This document shows, piece after piece, positions 37,075-44,856 of a stretch of 64,000 bases of DNA. Within the stretch, counting starts at the first letter, position 1, and the number at the start of each line of letters is the position of its first letter. Made by a program: the position numbers and the translations under genes. The notes beneath the pieces were generated by a model. That model worked only from the letters and a program-made list of their open reading frames with translations, was not told the DNA's origin and made no database searches. Source of the DNA: Saprospiraceae bacterium (lineage in GTDB: Bacteria; Bacteroidota; Bacteroidia; Chitinophagales; Saprospiraceae); NCBI GenBank assembly GCA_028279185.1, contig JANQSS010000288.1, positions 1 through 64,000 of the forward strand, written 5' to 3'.

Positions 37075-37275
37075 TCAATCCTTCCACTTCCCAGTTTTCG
37101 CATTGAAGCGGGATAATTCTTTCTTGAGTTTCGCCAGATCTTCCTTGCCCCAATAGCTATTAATATTGCGTAGTCGTCCAAGTATCAATTTCACTAACTC
37201 ATGCGTTTGTTCGTCGAGCCTATTCTGTACTTCCCTGTGTTCATCTAACATGTCATTTAATTCCCTCCAAGTCAT
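37075..37275 (-). CDS. Phage hypothetical protein, coiled coil
   Basis: 66 aa, predicted helical/coiled coil (LNDMLDEHREVQNRLDEQTH). No domain recognised. It lies 19 bp after the adenine methyltransferase gene. Confidence 0.48.
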   Translation of the reverse strand: MTWRELNDMLDEHREVQNRLDEQTHELVKLILGRLRNINSYWGKEDLAKLKKELSRFNAKTGKWKD

Positions 37276-37294
37276 AATTCATATTTATTTTAAT

Positions 37295-37990
37295 TCAAAA
37301 CATTTGCAGCTGCGACCGGTGGCGGTCAATGCGAGCCTTCATTTTATTGTAATATTCAGCGTCCTTCTCGATTATTGTCAAATCAAAGCCCATGTCCAAA
37401 CAGGCAATCGCAATGGATCCGGAACCGCCGTGGGTGTCTAAAATTTTGTCACCTGGTTTGGCATAGTTTTCGAGAAGCCATTTATATAGGACGACTGGCT
37501 TTTGAGTCGGATGTATTCTTGTCTCGTTTAATTTTTTATTACCCTGCTGTATGTGCCCCTCTTTAATCGACTTACCTTGCATCATACCATTCCACATATA
37601 TTGAAACAATCGCACAGAGTCATGAAAGGTACAAGCGGCAATTTCAGCATCAGAGAAACTGCTATTCTTATTACACTTATCCCAAATTATACGTCCAGGT
37701 GATAGCCCTTCGAATCTAAAGTAATTGACACCCCATAATATTTGGTGAATGGAAACCCTGCATATTTCATCGTAATACTCTTGTGTTGGAACAAACCACT
37801 TATCTGCAATTCCGTAATCGCGCCTTTTTACATTAATCGAACTTACCTTCTTCCCGTAATACTTTCTTTTTTCTGGACCTGAATAATACGGCGGATCCAC
37901 AATCGCCAAATCATACGCATTGTCCTCCATGTCCCGCATGTAATCCATGCAGTCCCCGTGTAGCATCTCTATGTTTGATCTTTGATTCAT
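37295..37990 (-). CDS. Phage DNA adenine-N6 methyltransferase (beta class)
   Basis: 231 aa from the Met at 37990 (MNQRSNIEMLHGDCMDYM); the frame extends to 38050 but overlaps a small upstream gene. Catalytic motif IV DPPY in LAIVDPPYYSG comes first, the target-recognition region in the middle, and the SAM-binding motif LDTHGGSGSIAIACLDMG last, which is the beta-class order. Together with the cytosine enzyme it gives the phage two modification activities. No restriction endonuclease is beside it, so it looks like a solitary anti-restriction enzyme. Confidence 0.86.
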   Translation of the reverse strand: MNQRSNIEMLHGDCMDYMRDMEDNAYDLAIVDPPYYSGPEKRKYYGKKVSSINVKRRDYGIADKWFVPTQEYYDEICRVSIHQILWGVNYFRFEGLSPGRIIWDKCNKNSSFSDAEIAACTFHDSVRLFQYMWNGMMQGKSIKEGHIQQGNKKLNETRIHPTQKPVVLYKWLLENYAKPGDKILDTHGGSGSIAIACLDMGFDLTIIEKDAEYYNKMKARIDRHRSQLQMF

Positions 37991-37991
37991 T

Positions 37992-38084
37992 TTACTCTTC
38001 CTCCTCGTCCCAAAACAAGTCCTCGAAATTCTCGTACCACTCACGTTCAATCTCCCAAATAGCTATTATTTCGCCGTAGTGCAT
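37992..38084 (-). CDS. 30-aa acidic peptide gene
   Basis: A 30-codon frame (starts MHYGEIIAIWEIEREWYEN, ends DEEEE) fits exactly between its neighbours, its stop lying 1 nt from the methyltransferase ATG. It is strongly acidic and Trp-rich (4 Trp/Tyr-like residues in the first 20). The position and tight coupling suggest it is real; no homologue is known to me. Confidence 0.42.
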   Translation of the reverse strand: MHYGEIIAIWEIEREWYENFEDLFWDEEEE

Positions 38085-38154
38085 TATTTAATTCTATGAC
38101 CAAAATTCTGAGCGAACCACTGAGTCCGCTCAGAATAATTTGTTCTACTTTAAT

Positions 38155-38676
38155 TTATTTGGTGGTTTTCAATCCAGGATCAGATCCTTCTCCCGGTGTA
38201 TCCTGGCCAGCAGGAGCCATTTCTGGAAAATATTTTGGAAAGTTTAAAGACGCTGCTGTTGCATTAGTCGCTAAATGTAAGCGGTTACCTAATGCAGTGG
38301 AGGCATCCGCATCAATTCGTTTAGCTGTTGTAATTGCATTCTGTAAAACTTGATTACGAAAATTCACCAACGTATTTACATCGCTGTGCTCACCTGCCCA
38401 TTGCATGTTTTGTTTAAGGGCGTACATAGGTGACAGTGCTTTGAATATTTCCTCAGCATTCATGTCTCCATCATGCTTTGTTCCTGATCTCGTAGTTGAA
38501 CTCGTCTGATCAGCAAGTGTATTTTTCAAAGCTGCTAATAGTGAGGCCTCGCCCGACTGTTGATTGTTTTGGGACGAGCCCGCTAAATTTTGGTTTTTGG
38601 TGATCAAGCTACCAACGGAGCTGGTAAGTACTGACAATTGCTGTTCAAGCTTGTCAATTTTGGCTTTTAATGACAT
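38155..38676 (-). CDS. Phage hypothetical protein with N-terminal coiled coil
   Basis: 173 aa. An N-terminal heptad coil (IDKLEQQLSVLTSSVGSLI), a Ser/Gln/Asn-rich flexible linker, then a helical region (NFRNQVLQNAITTAKRIDAD) and a Pro/Gly tail. No family recognised; may be a structural or regulatory protein. Confidence 0.55.
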   Translation of the reverse strand: MSLKAKIDKLEQQLSVLTSSVGSLITKNQNLAGSSQNNQQSGEASLLAALKNTLADQTSSTTRSGTKHDGDMNAEEIFKALSPMYALKQNMQWAGEHSDVNTLVNFRNQVLQNAITTAKRIDADASTALGNRLHLATNATAASLNFPKYFPEMAPAGQDTPGEGSDPGLKTTK

Positions 38677-38701
38677 TTGTAAAAGTTTTTATAGTTAATA
38701 A

Positions 38702-38971
38702 TTAATTCCAGATTTTAAGCATTGCATATGCACGCTTTATAATATTTTTTACATGAATAAATTTGAGCAGCGTATTAAACGCTGGATTGCTTTCTGCCTC
38801 GTAGTGCTCTTCTCTCGTTAATGCGATTAAATTCCATATCGCATCCTTGTATTTTCCTCTTTTAGTGAGGTGGTGTATATCAACCGCTGGCTCACCACTA
38901 TATTCAGATGGAATTGTATCGTGTTTATTATATCCGAAGAACTCACAGTATGTTTTCTTATATCCGGTCAT
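38702..38971 (-). CDS. HNH-type endonuclease-like protein
   Basis: 89 aa. The DIHHLTKRG and NLIALTREEHY segments form an HNH/beta-beta-alpha-metal pattern; the surrounding Cys pair is largely missing. Small HNH proteins are common near phage replication or packaging genes. Overlaps DUF5675 by 4 bp. Confidence 0.7.
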   Translation of the reverse strand: MTGYKKTYCEFFGYNKHDTIPSEYSGEPAVDIHHLTKRGKYKDAIWNLIALTREEHYEAESNPAFNTLLKFIHVKNIIKRAYAMLKIWN

Positions 38972-39396
38972 CGAATTACGTCCATTTTTATTCTACCTTT
39001 CACAGCAGATAGTCGTGTGTAGAATCGTTTGTACGCAGTCGTTGAATTAATTCCGTAATAATTCTGCCCATCAAATGACATGTGCTGATTTAAGAGCAGA
39101 CAACCGTTGGTGTTCTCGATTCTATTTCCAATGTGGAATAGTATTCCGACGAAATTTTGAACACCTACAATCTGAAATACACACTCATGCCCGTACCGCT
39201 GGCTGTATTTGTCGTAAAATCGTCCATCCTTTCTACGGATAACATCATAGCGACCGCTTGGAATCCGCGTCGATCCAAATATTTTATTCTGATGCTCACC
39301 ATCTTCTATGACAAAACACAAAAATTTATCTTCAATAAATAATCGGGAAACTGTACTGTGCTCCGTTTGAGCCATTTTAACTAAATTCAATTCCAT
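38968..39396 (-). CDS. DUF5675-family phage protein
   Basis: 142 aa. The family pattern is visible: STVSRLFIEDKFLCFVIED, the TRIPSGRYDVI strand, the FVGILFHIGNRIENTNGCLL segment with the conserved His and Cys. DUF5675 is common in prophages of Bacteroidota and is suspected to act on peptidoglycan or to be a lysis or exclusion factor; the function is unproven. It sits in the early operon, away from the small late membrane proteins. Confidence 0.8.
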   Translation of the reverse strand: MELNLVKMAQTEHSTVSRLFIEDKFLCFVIEDGEHQNKIFGSTRIPSGRYDVIRRKDGRFYDKYSQRYGHECVFQIVGVQNFVGILFHIGNRIENTNGCLLLNQHMSFDGQNYYGINSTTAYKRFYTRLSAVKGRIKMDVIR

Positions 39397-39647
39397 TATT
39401 TCAATAAATTAATTAGGTCCGATTTTAAATATCTGTTTTGCTTGAATCCGGGTATTTTTCTCGATTTTATCAAGCCTTTTTTTTCTAATTGTAAAAACTT
39501 GGTATATCCAATGCTTAAGAACTTGGCCGCACTCTTTCGATCGTACACTTTTTCACCATCGTATTTTTCCAATATGCTTCTTACGGCCAGATCGAGCTTG
39601 TACATCATGCCCGCTCTTATCTCATCAACTTCTTCGTGCGTGATCAT
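39396..39647 (-). CDS. Excisionase/MerR-like HTH protein
   Basis: 83 aa with a winged-helix motif in the second half (DRKSAAKFLSIGYTKFLQLE, then KSRKIPGFKQNRYLKSDLI), like HTH_17 excisionases. It may direct excision with the integrase or regulate transcription. Its stop and the next ATG overlap by 1 nt. Confidence 0.7.
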   Translation of the reverse strand: MITHEEVDEIRAGMMYKLDLAVRSILEKYDGEKVYDRKSAAKFLSIGYTKFLQLEKKGLIKSRKIPGFKQNRYLKSDLINLLK

Positions 39648-40501
39648 ATTCGCCTGTCTTTTGATCCTGGTGGAAATGAGATAATATTGAACATCTGCCT
39701 AAATCTTGATCGAAGTCGAGAGCCGTAAGCCTCTTCGATATCATCAGCATTTAAGTTTGTCGTGAGATGAATGGAGTTCCACTTTCCCGAGTCGTACCAA
39801 TTCATCAATATTTGCTCCATGACATTGATCTTATTGCCAAAGTTTTGAGCGGTAGACTCTGTTCCTAAATCATCAAAGCAATAACCCGATTCGGTTTGTT
39901 GAAATAGATCGCGTGCGCTGTGATCGACATCCGGTGAGTACCGGCTATATCTTTCGACTACAGGTCTGCCTTCATCGGCATACTGCAATGCGATGTCTCG
40001 ACAGCGGATCATCCTGTAAGATTTCACCTGGTTGTTTCTCAAGTGACGCATGATGAGTGTCTTCCCGGAGCCTACATCGCCAAATAGATATATTCCTTTT
40101 TTGAGGCTATAAGTGAAACCTTGGGGAGCCAATTTTTCGAAATCCGGATCTTGAGCGAAGTACTTGGTGAGTAATTCAATGACCTGTCTGTTTTCGTCAT
40201 CGATGATGTACTTAAGGTTCAGCTCCTTGGTTGCACCGTTCGCCAATACAGTGCGATATTCATCATGGGTGAACGCCTGCGCCGTTTTCTTGTGTTGCTG
40301 GGCAACTTGATTTCCATACTGCCATCGTCTTACTACTGATCTCTTAGCCATAGTTGCGCTATGAATCGCTTGCCGACAGACTTCTTCCTTCTCCTTAGCA
40401 GTGAGTTCTATCGTATCAACCGGAGCCTCCCAATCTTGAACGTCAAAACGATCCAACGCTCCTGCCTTTTTTCGGCTCTTTGCCAACGCTTGTCCTTCCA
40501 T
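39644..40501 (-). CDS. DnaC-like helicase loader ATPase
   Basis: 285 aa AAA+ ATPase: Walker A FGDVGSGKT, Walker B YCFDDLG, sensor I TTNLNADDI and an Arg finger region (GSRLRSRFRQMF). The layout matches DnaC/IstB-type loaders that place the replicative helicase. It lies beside a DUF1376 protein, the usual pair in phages. Overlaps the upstream gene by 59 bp. Confidence 0.87.
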   Translation of the reverse strand: MEGQALAKSRKKAGALDRFDVQDWEAPVDTIELTAKEKEEVCRQAIHSATMAKRSVVRRWQYGNQVAQQHKKTAQAFTHDEYRTVLANGATKELNLKYIIDDENRQVIELLTKYFAQDPDFEKLAPQGFTYSLKKGIYLFGDVGSGKTLIMRHLRNNQVKSYRMIRCRDIALQYADEGRPVVERYSRYSPDVDHSARDLFQQTESGYCFDDLGTESTAQNFGNKINVMEQILMNWYDSGKWNSIHLTTNLNADDIEEAYGSRLRSRFRQMFNIISFPPGSKDRRI

Positions 40502-41189
40502 TTTTTACAACTTTTAATTCGTTCGATAATGGGAATAATCCCTTCCATCCATTCGCAATTGATCGTTCAATCATGATCATCGCGGTCGACTCGTCATTTT
40601 CCGAGTCTCGTTTAAGTTTGTTCAATGCGGCCTGCTTAGATTTATTTGTTTTGAATTTGAATCCAAGCTCATCCCGTTTGTAATCCAACCAATCTTCCCA
40701 TGCCTGCATGAATTTTTCTGACGAAAACGGATATTCGATTTTTGCCGTTTTCGTTTTTCCCCCAGACCCCCTTTTATTCTTTCTATTTTCTTTTTCTATT
40801 TCATCTTCTAATGGCTTTTTTTGGGTTAACCCAGAATTAAGGGTTGGGTTTCTTTTGGGTTTCTTTTGGGTTTTTCCCTTACGGGGGCGGCCACCTTTGG
40901 CGCCGTTAGCACGCTGTTTTTCGATGAATTTTTGACGTTTTTCGCGCTCTTTTTCCAACCTTTCGTTAAAAATGTAGTCGTCTTTTTCCTGAAATTTTTC
41001 GCGTAATTGTTCACTTGCAGAAACCCACTCAAAACCCAACAATATCCCAACCCTTTTTTTTGGGATATTTCCCTTATCCCATTGGTACGCTAACAAGGTT
41101 ATATACCTACCTCTATCCGTCATGTCCATATGCATGACACCCATTAAAAAGTCCTGAGCGTAAAATGAAAATGATGGGGCTTTTGCCAT
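40443..41189 (-). CDS. Phage replisome organiser-like protein, DUF1376 (YdaU)
   Basis: 248 aa from the Met at 41189 (MAKAPSFSFYAQDFL); the stop of the upstream gene overlaps this ATG by 1 nt, fixing the start. An N-terminal DUF1376 winged-helix domain (TDRGRYITLLAYQWD), then a Lys-rich low-complexity middle and a C-terminal segment likely contacting the loader. It probably initiates phage replication with the DnaC-like gene. Confidence 0.85.
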   Translation of the reverse strand: MAKAPSFSFYAQDFLMGVMHMDMTDRGRYITLLAYQWDKGNIPKKRVGILLGFEWVSASEQLREKFQEKDDYIFNERLEKEREKRQKFIEKQRANGAKGGRPRKGKTQKKPKRNPTLNSGLTQKKPLEDEIEKENRKNKRGSGGKTKTAKIEYPFSSEKFMQAWEDWLDYKRDELGFKFKTNKSKQAALNKLKRDSENDESTAMIMIERSIANGWKGLFPLSNELKVVKNGRTSVGKEPKKGRSVGSF

Positions 41190-41521
41190 TAGCTTTCCTT
41201 TTTTCGAATTAGGAATTGTAAAGGCACCCAATAGACTTTTTGCTCCGGGCTATCATGGCCAACAATATCACAGACGATTTCACTGGCTTGTGGCTGAATG
41301 CAACTCATGGATCGAAAAACCGTTCCTTTGGCAGCAAATACCTGAACACCTGCATCCCCATTGGGTGGAATAAATTCACAAATCCTTATATCGGCTGTTG
41401 CCACATATTTCGGATTAGTATCAATCCATTCATTTAATGAAACCTCTACGGATTTATTCGATTTTCTCAATCGCTCATGGACGAATGCAGAAAAATCCAT
41501 CATATCTCGTACTGAAAACAT
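41189..41521 (-). CDS. Phage hypothetical protein
   Basis: 110 aa. A helix (DFSAFVHERLRKSNK) followed by a beta-rich domain (ADIRICEFIPPNGDAGVQVF). It lies between the replication gene and a hairpin/tRNA stretch. No family recognised. Confidence 0.52.
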   Translation of the reverse strand: MFSVRDMMDFSAFVHERLRKSNKSVEVSLNEWIDTNPKYVATADIRICEFIPPNGDAGVQVFAAKGTVFRSMSCIQPQASEIVCDIVGHDSPEQKVYWVPLQFLIRKKES

Positions 41522-41539
41522 AATTTTTGATTTGAGGTA

Positions 41540-41568
41540 AGTCTGCCAGGCGACGAACCTGGCAGACT
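41540..41568 (-). other. Perfect 11-bp hairpin in the phage leader
   Basis: The sequence agtctgccagg / cctggcagact (arms 41540-41550 and 41558-41568) forms a perfect 11-bp stem with a 7-nt loop, 19 bp upstream of the 41189 gene's start. No U-tract follows, so it is not a classical terminator; it may be a processing site or translational control element in the early transcript. Confidence 0.6.
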
Positions 41569-41584
41569 ACCGATTGAGTAAAGG

Positions 41585-41616
41585 GGGATTAGCGGCACAT
41601 TTGCCTCCTAAATCCC
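41585..41616 (-). other. Second hairpin between the tRNA and the replication genes
   Basis: On the minus strand, GGGAT plus TAG pairs with CTA plus ATCCC, and an inner GGCA pairs with TGCC around an AATG loop. Together with the 41540 hairpin and the tRNA it makes a run of three folded elements in about 170 nt without a gene. Confidence 0.5.
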
Positions 41617-41636
41617 ATGAACCAATGAAAACGTAG

Positions 41637-41710
41637 TAGCGCGAGGCGGATTCGAACCGCCGACCAAGGGTTATGAGCCCTGGCTGGTACCATCTCCAGT
41701 CTACCGCGCG
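41637..41710 (-). tRNA. Phage-encoded tRNA-Met (CAT), initiator-like
   Basis: A 74-nt cloverleaf: acceptor strands CGCGCGG (41710-41704) and TCGCGCT (41644-41638), D-loop AGATGGTA with the GG pair, anticodon loop CTCATAA (CAT), T-arm GGCGG-TTCGAAT-CCGCC, discriminator A at 41637; CCA is not encoded. The anticodon stem has three consecutive G-C pairs (GGG/CCC) and base 1 (C) cannot pair with base 72 (T). Both are known identity features of initiator tRNA. The D-stem is irregular (an A-C mismatch). Confidence 0.87.
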
Positions 41711-41762
41711 TTGTTAGCACGTATACCTATGACAAGTGCGACTATTCCTATTGCCATGATCA

Positions 41763-42134
41763 TCATGGCTTTACCAATAATTTGTGGGCCTTTCGATGGC
41801 CTTCGAGCCGACGCTTTTCCGAGTCTATTCGCCCTTTCAAACTCAAACCGTATTGAACACTTTCCTTCTTTGAATCTGTAAGCCAGTATCCGACACTTGA
41901 AGCGCAGAGGGCATATCCGGGCCATGCCGGATCATGAGACCCCAACTCATGAATAATCGCCCTCATGCGCTCAGCGGTAATCTCAATTCCCATATTCTCC
42001 TGTAAGCCTGCTCGCATCTGCTTATTCGTTACCGCATTATTCTTTCCTATATGCTTCTTCAAATTCAATCGGATTAATGGAAGCACATGCACACGCTCAT
42101 GTCGACTTAACTTCTTGGATCGCTGCGCATTCAT
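41763..42134 (-). CDS. Phage winged-helix-like protein
   Basis: 123 aa. The helix-rich segment NAVTNKQMRAGLQENMGIEI then AERMRAIIHELGSH resembles a winged-helix region seen in phage proteins near replication genes; the WLTDSKKESVQYGLSLKGRI end is helical. It overlaps the upstream gene by 4 bp (ATGA) and this supports it over the alternative frame at 41701-41925. Confidence 0.62.
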   Translation of the reverse strand: MNAQRSKKLSRHERVHVLPLIRLNLKKHIGKNNAVTNKQMRAGLQENMGIEITAERMRAIIHELGSHDPAWPGYALCASSVGYWLTDSKKESVQYGLSLKGRIDSEKRRLEGHRKAHKLLVKP

Positions 42135-42490
42135 GCGTAATGTTTGTCGAGCATTTGCAATACTTCGTCATCAGTCAATTCTTCGCGTATGTATTGAGCT
42201 ACAGGTATAGCAACTCCATCCTGACCTCTGGTCACAGTCCTGGTATTTAATTCTAATCTTGCCTTGCAAACCTCCTGGAGGTATTGCATCAGTACGGGTA
42301 GGTGAAATAGGACTTCCGAAAGCGTTCCATCTGACTCATCATAGGATATAAATAGACCACTATCTATACCATATTGATAACAGTAATCATCTATTCGGAA
42401 GCGTCTCATTGTTATTAGGTGTGTCGATGACTTGTACAATTCAGGCAGTTCGCCTATATTTGTACGCAATGCATTGTGTACAATAGTCAT
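42131..42490 (-). CDS. Phage hypothetical protein
   Basis: 119 aa from the Met at 42490; a Met at 42499 would add three residues. It has a mixed alpha/beta layout (NIGELPELYKSSTHLITMRR, SEVLFHLPVLMQYLQEVCKA). No family recognised. Confidence 0.55.
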   Translation of the reverse strand: MTIVHNALRTNIGELPELYKSSTHLITMRRFRIDDYCYQYGIDSGLFISYDESDGTLSEVLFHLPVLMQYLQEVCKARLELNTRTVTRGQDGVAIPVAQYIREELTDDEVLQMLDKHYA

Positions 42491-42537
42491 AGTTATCAAT
42501 GTTTTATTTAAATTCTAAAGGCGCGCGGGCTACCAAC

Positions 42538-42750
42538 TCAAGCGCCTTTTTTTATTGCCATATCTAAAATTTCTTCTCCATTTCGTACAAGGATTCGCAT
42601 TAGATGTGTTCTGCTTTTTTGACCAACGCCAAGTCGATCACGGTACTTGTTGAGCAATAGATCCAATTTACTCCGCATCTCTCCATCCTGATCATATATA
42701 ATGATAGGACTTCCTCCTTTTTTTGAATTAGTATTACTTTGTGCGGACAT
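42538..42750 (-). CDS. Phage small regulator-like protein, first gene of the early operon
   Basis: 70 aa, starting MSAQSNTNSKKGGSP with a flexible N-terminus, then a helical core (GEMRSKLDLLLNKYRDRLGV, HLMRILVRNGEEILDMAI). It lies next to the operator region and faces away from the CI-like gene, so it holds the Cro position. A DNA-binding role is inferred from place and size only. Confidence 0.55.
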   Translation of the reverse strand: MSAQSNTNSKKGGSPIIIYDQDGEMRSKLDLLLNKYRDRLGVGQKSRTHLMRILVRNGEEILDMAIKKGA

Positions 42751-42767
42751 GTGATATATTTATATAG

Positions 42768-42804
42768 CAAATATATGTGTTTTCAATAATATGAGCAATA
42801 TTAT
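42768..42804 (-). promoter_or_regulatory. Leftward early promoter overlapped by an operator-like inverted repeat
   Basis: Read on the minus strand: -33 TTG at 42798-42796, 20-nt spacer, -7 TATATTTG at 42775-42768. This predicts a start near 42762, just before the 42750 gene. The inverted repeat ATAATAT - GAGCA - ATATTAT (42786-42804) covers the -33 element. Repressor binding there would block the early operon. No matching promoter for the repressor gene was identified. Confidence 0.66.
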
Positions 42805-42847
42805 CTATAATTTTTTTGATAAAATTTATGAATAAATCTTCAGTTTG

Positions 42848-43249
42848 ATGCAAGAGACGGTTAATGAGCGATCAATGAAGATTGTCGATGTTCGTTTTGG
42901 AGGATCGAAAATGAAATTTGTAAAGGCTATTGAACTTTCTCAACCTACAGTCTATGCGATGCTGGCAGGAAAATCCGCACCGAGTTTTAAAATGATACAT
43001 GCTATTGTTACCAAGTTAAATGTATCATCAAAATGGTTGATTACAGGTGAAGGCTCAATGGATGACGATGAATTTATGACATCCGACTTTGAGAAAATGA
43101 AGGAAGAAATATTGGATTTGAAAGAAGAGAATAGACAACTGTATAAACTCATAGTGCAGCGTACTTTATTATCTGATGAGGAATGGCAAAAACTCAAGGA
43201 TTCAGATTTTGATATGGACGACCCTTCGCTTTATTCTGATTCAGAATAA
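42848..43249 (+). CDS. CI-like phage repressor, HTH protein
   Basis: 133 aa from the ATG at 42848 (a TTG 3 nt upstream is also in frame). An N-terminal helix-turn-helix (MKFVKAIELSQPTVYAMLAG, then SFKMIHAIVTKLNV) matches phage CI/XRE repressors with the GKSAPSFKMIHAI recognition pattern. A C-terminal coiled coil (KEENRQLYKLIVQ) takes the place of a peptidase domain, so it has no RecA-dependent cleavage site and induction must work otherwise. It is divergent from the early operon. Confidence 0.86.
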   Translation: MQETVNERSMKIVDVRFGGSKMKFVKAIELSQPTVYAMLAGKSAPSFKMIHAIVTKLNVSSKWLITGEGSMDDDEFMTSDFEKMKEEILDLKEENRQLYKLIVQRTLLSDEEWQKLKDSDFDMDDPSLYSDSE

Positions 43250-43394
43250 CCCACGGCTTTCCCTTCTTTCCAAGCAAATTCCTTAGATGCGTATTGATTT
43301 TCCTTCTAACCGATTCCGTCCTTGGGTCGCGGTTCTTGTGTTTTCCAGTCATAAATAATGTTATACATCTCGTGCGTAAACATTATTTGCTTCT

Positions 43395-44726
43395 TCAAGA
43401 GTTAACCATTAGTGCTTGTATAACATCTTTCCAAATTCGGTCATAGTCCAATATCTCCAATGCTTTAGGAGTGCTTTGTGGTAGCTTCCTCAATAGCTTC
43501 GCACTTCGCTTATCAAACTTTTCCATAGCATACTCGGTCAAGGGGACGAGCAATAGAAGTTGAATTATTACTGACTCCTTGCTATGGAAGACCTTGTGCT
43601 GACGAAGGTAAGTTAAATATTTTTCAGAAACCTCCTTGAGGTAATCGTAATTTCCTTTTTTTACATTGTTGAATAAATCAATTATCATCAGCGACAAATT
43701 CATTCCCGTTTTATCCTTCCTGTAATCATCCAATTGAGCTGATTTAATATTCACTCGACCAGAACCCGTTAATAAATTAAGATATAGTCGTTGAAGGGCT
43801 AATTCCTTTTTCAGGAAGTTGGCATACCGTGGCTTATTAATCAGGCTATACGTCGCCTCCGCCTTTGCATACAATCCAAGGTTAAGCTCAATCCGCATTT
43901 TACTGAGTAATAACTTACCATGGGCATTATCCGAAATGATTAAGCCTTGCAATCGTTCATCAAGAAGTTCCAATGCTGGTACGTATTTCTTGTGATCTGT
44001 ATAATAGTCCACAAGTAAATTGATCATGGATGTCGTGCCAGTGGAAAAATTAAATTCTAATCCTTCAAAATATTTTACACTATCCAGTAGATGTCTTTCA
44101 ACGTCGAATCCCAGATAGTAATTACGCATGTGGATTAGGTAGCGCGCAAAATATTGGAACAAGGGAGTATGACAGTCATTCAATCTGGATTCCAGATGAT
44201 CGGCTTCCCTTTTAAGTTTTGGTAGGTCGTCAGATTGACGTCTTTTATTAAATGAGTAGATTATGGAGGTGTAAGCTACTTCAGCCTCCATTTCAAGTAC
44301 CAGTTGACCCTTTAGATATTGTATGTTTTTTTGGTACCGCTTTCCTTCGCGTAAGTTGTGGCCACGAAGCATATGATGACGAAGTAAATTTCTATTCATC
44401 TCAATCGCAGTAGATGTCAATCCATATTTGGTTGCAATTCTTAGGCAACTTTTGCTGACACTTATACCTGATAAAATACATCCCGCCGAAAAGAGCTTTT
44501 GACTAAGTAGACTGTAATGTGTTGCACGCTGTTTGTTTCTTGTGTATTCGTCTCCGTAAAAATTGTCTAATCCAAGTAGCCAAAGCTTGTGAATGAGGCG
44601 ATTTATATCTCGCTCTGATCCTTGTTTTGTGGACCAAATTTGGATTTCTTTTTCATTAAGATCGATAGTTTCTATATCATAGAAATCTTGTATTTCTTCT
44701 AAAATTTTGCTGCTAAAATGTTTCAT
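43395..44726 (-). CDS. Alpha-solenoid (TPR-like) protein of unknown function
   Basis: 443 aa, almost all helical with repeated helix pairs but without canonical TPR spacing; Cys, Arg and Tyr rich, no membrane segment. It is transcribed leftward alone between the repressor and the conversion block, reading the opposite way to its plus-strand neighbours. Solenoids like this in mobile elements often sense or scaffold, and a link with anti-phage defence is possible, but nothing in the sequence shows a catalytic site. Confidence 0.6.
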   Translation of the reverse strand: MKHFSSKILEEIQDFYDIETIDLNEKEIQIWSTKQGSERDINRLIHKLWLLGLDNFYGDEYTRNKQRATHYSLLSQKLFSAGCILSGISVSKSCLRIATKYGLTSTAIEMNRNLLRHHMLRGHNLREGKRYQKNIQYLKGQLVLEMEAEVAYTSIIYSFNKRRQSDDLPKLKREADHLESRLNDCHTPLFQYFARYLIHMRNYYLGFDVERHLLDSVKYFEGLEFNFSTGTTSMINLLVDYYTDHKKYVPALELLDERLQGLIISDNAHGKLLLSKMRIELNLGLYAKAEATYSLINKPRYANFLKKELALQRLYLNLLTGSGRVNIKSAQLDDYRKDKTGMNLSLMIIDLFNNVKKGNYDYLKEVSEKYLTYLRQHKVFHSKESVIIQLLLLVPLTEYAMEKFDKRSAKLLRKLPQSTPKALEILDYDRIWKDVIQALMVNS

Positions 44727-44856
44727 AATACGGTCTTTTAATGCTCTGTATCCTTTTGTTTTAAGGGTTCTCGTATTATATTCTCATAATTTTTTTGTGC
44801 CGAAATATCGCTTTATACGATTCTTTCTTATATTAGATGATAATAAATTTGTAAAA

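Noticed and set aside
36927..37181. 84-aa frame overlapping two small phage genes
   Set aside because: It bridges 36835-37053 and 37075-37275 in another frame, and its sequence has no start context or protein-like pattern better than theirs.
41540..41568. Hairpin with a 5-bp CCAGG/CCTGG stem and 7-nt TTCGTCG loop, considered as a second tRNA T-arm
   Set aside because: The loop lacks the invariant A at position 58 and there is no acceptor, D or anticodon arm around it.
41701..41925. 74-aa frame overlapping the tRNA and the winged-helix gene, ending in a hydrophobic stretch
   Set aside because: It overlaps the 5' end of the tRNA and most of it lies on a better-supported gene (41763-42134) that is coupled to its neighbour by ATGA; no start context. 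A 21-codon membrane peptide inside it cannot be excluded.
42517..42549. aaaggcgc / gcgccttt hairpin with T-run at the end of the 42538 gene, considered as a terminator
   Set aside because: The loop is about 17 nt and the T-run follows on the strand opposite to the early operon, so it would not stop those transcripts; too weak to list.
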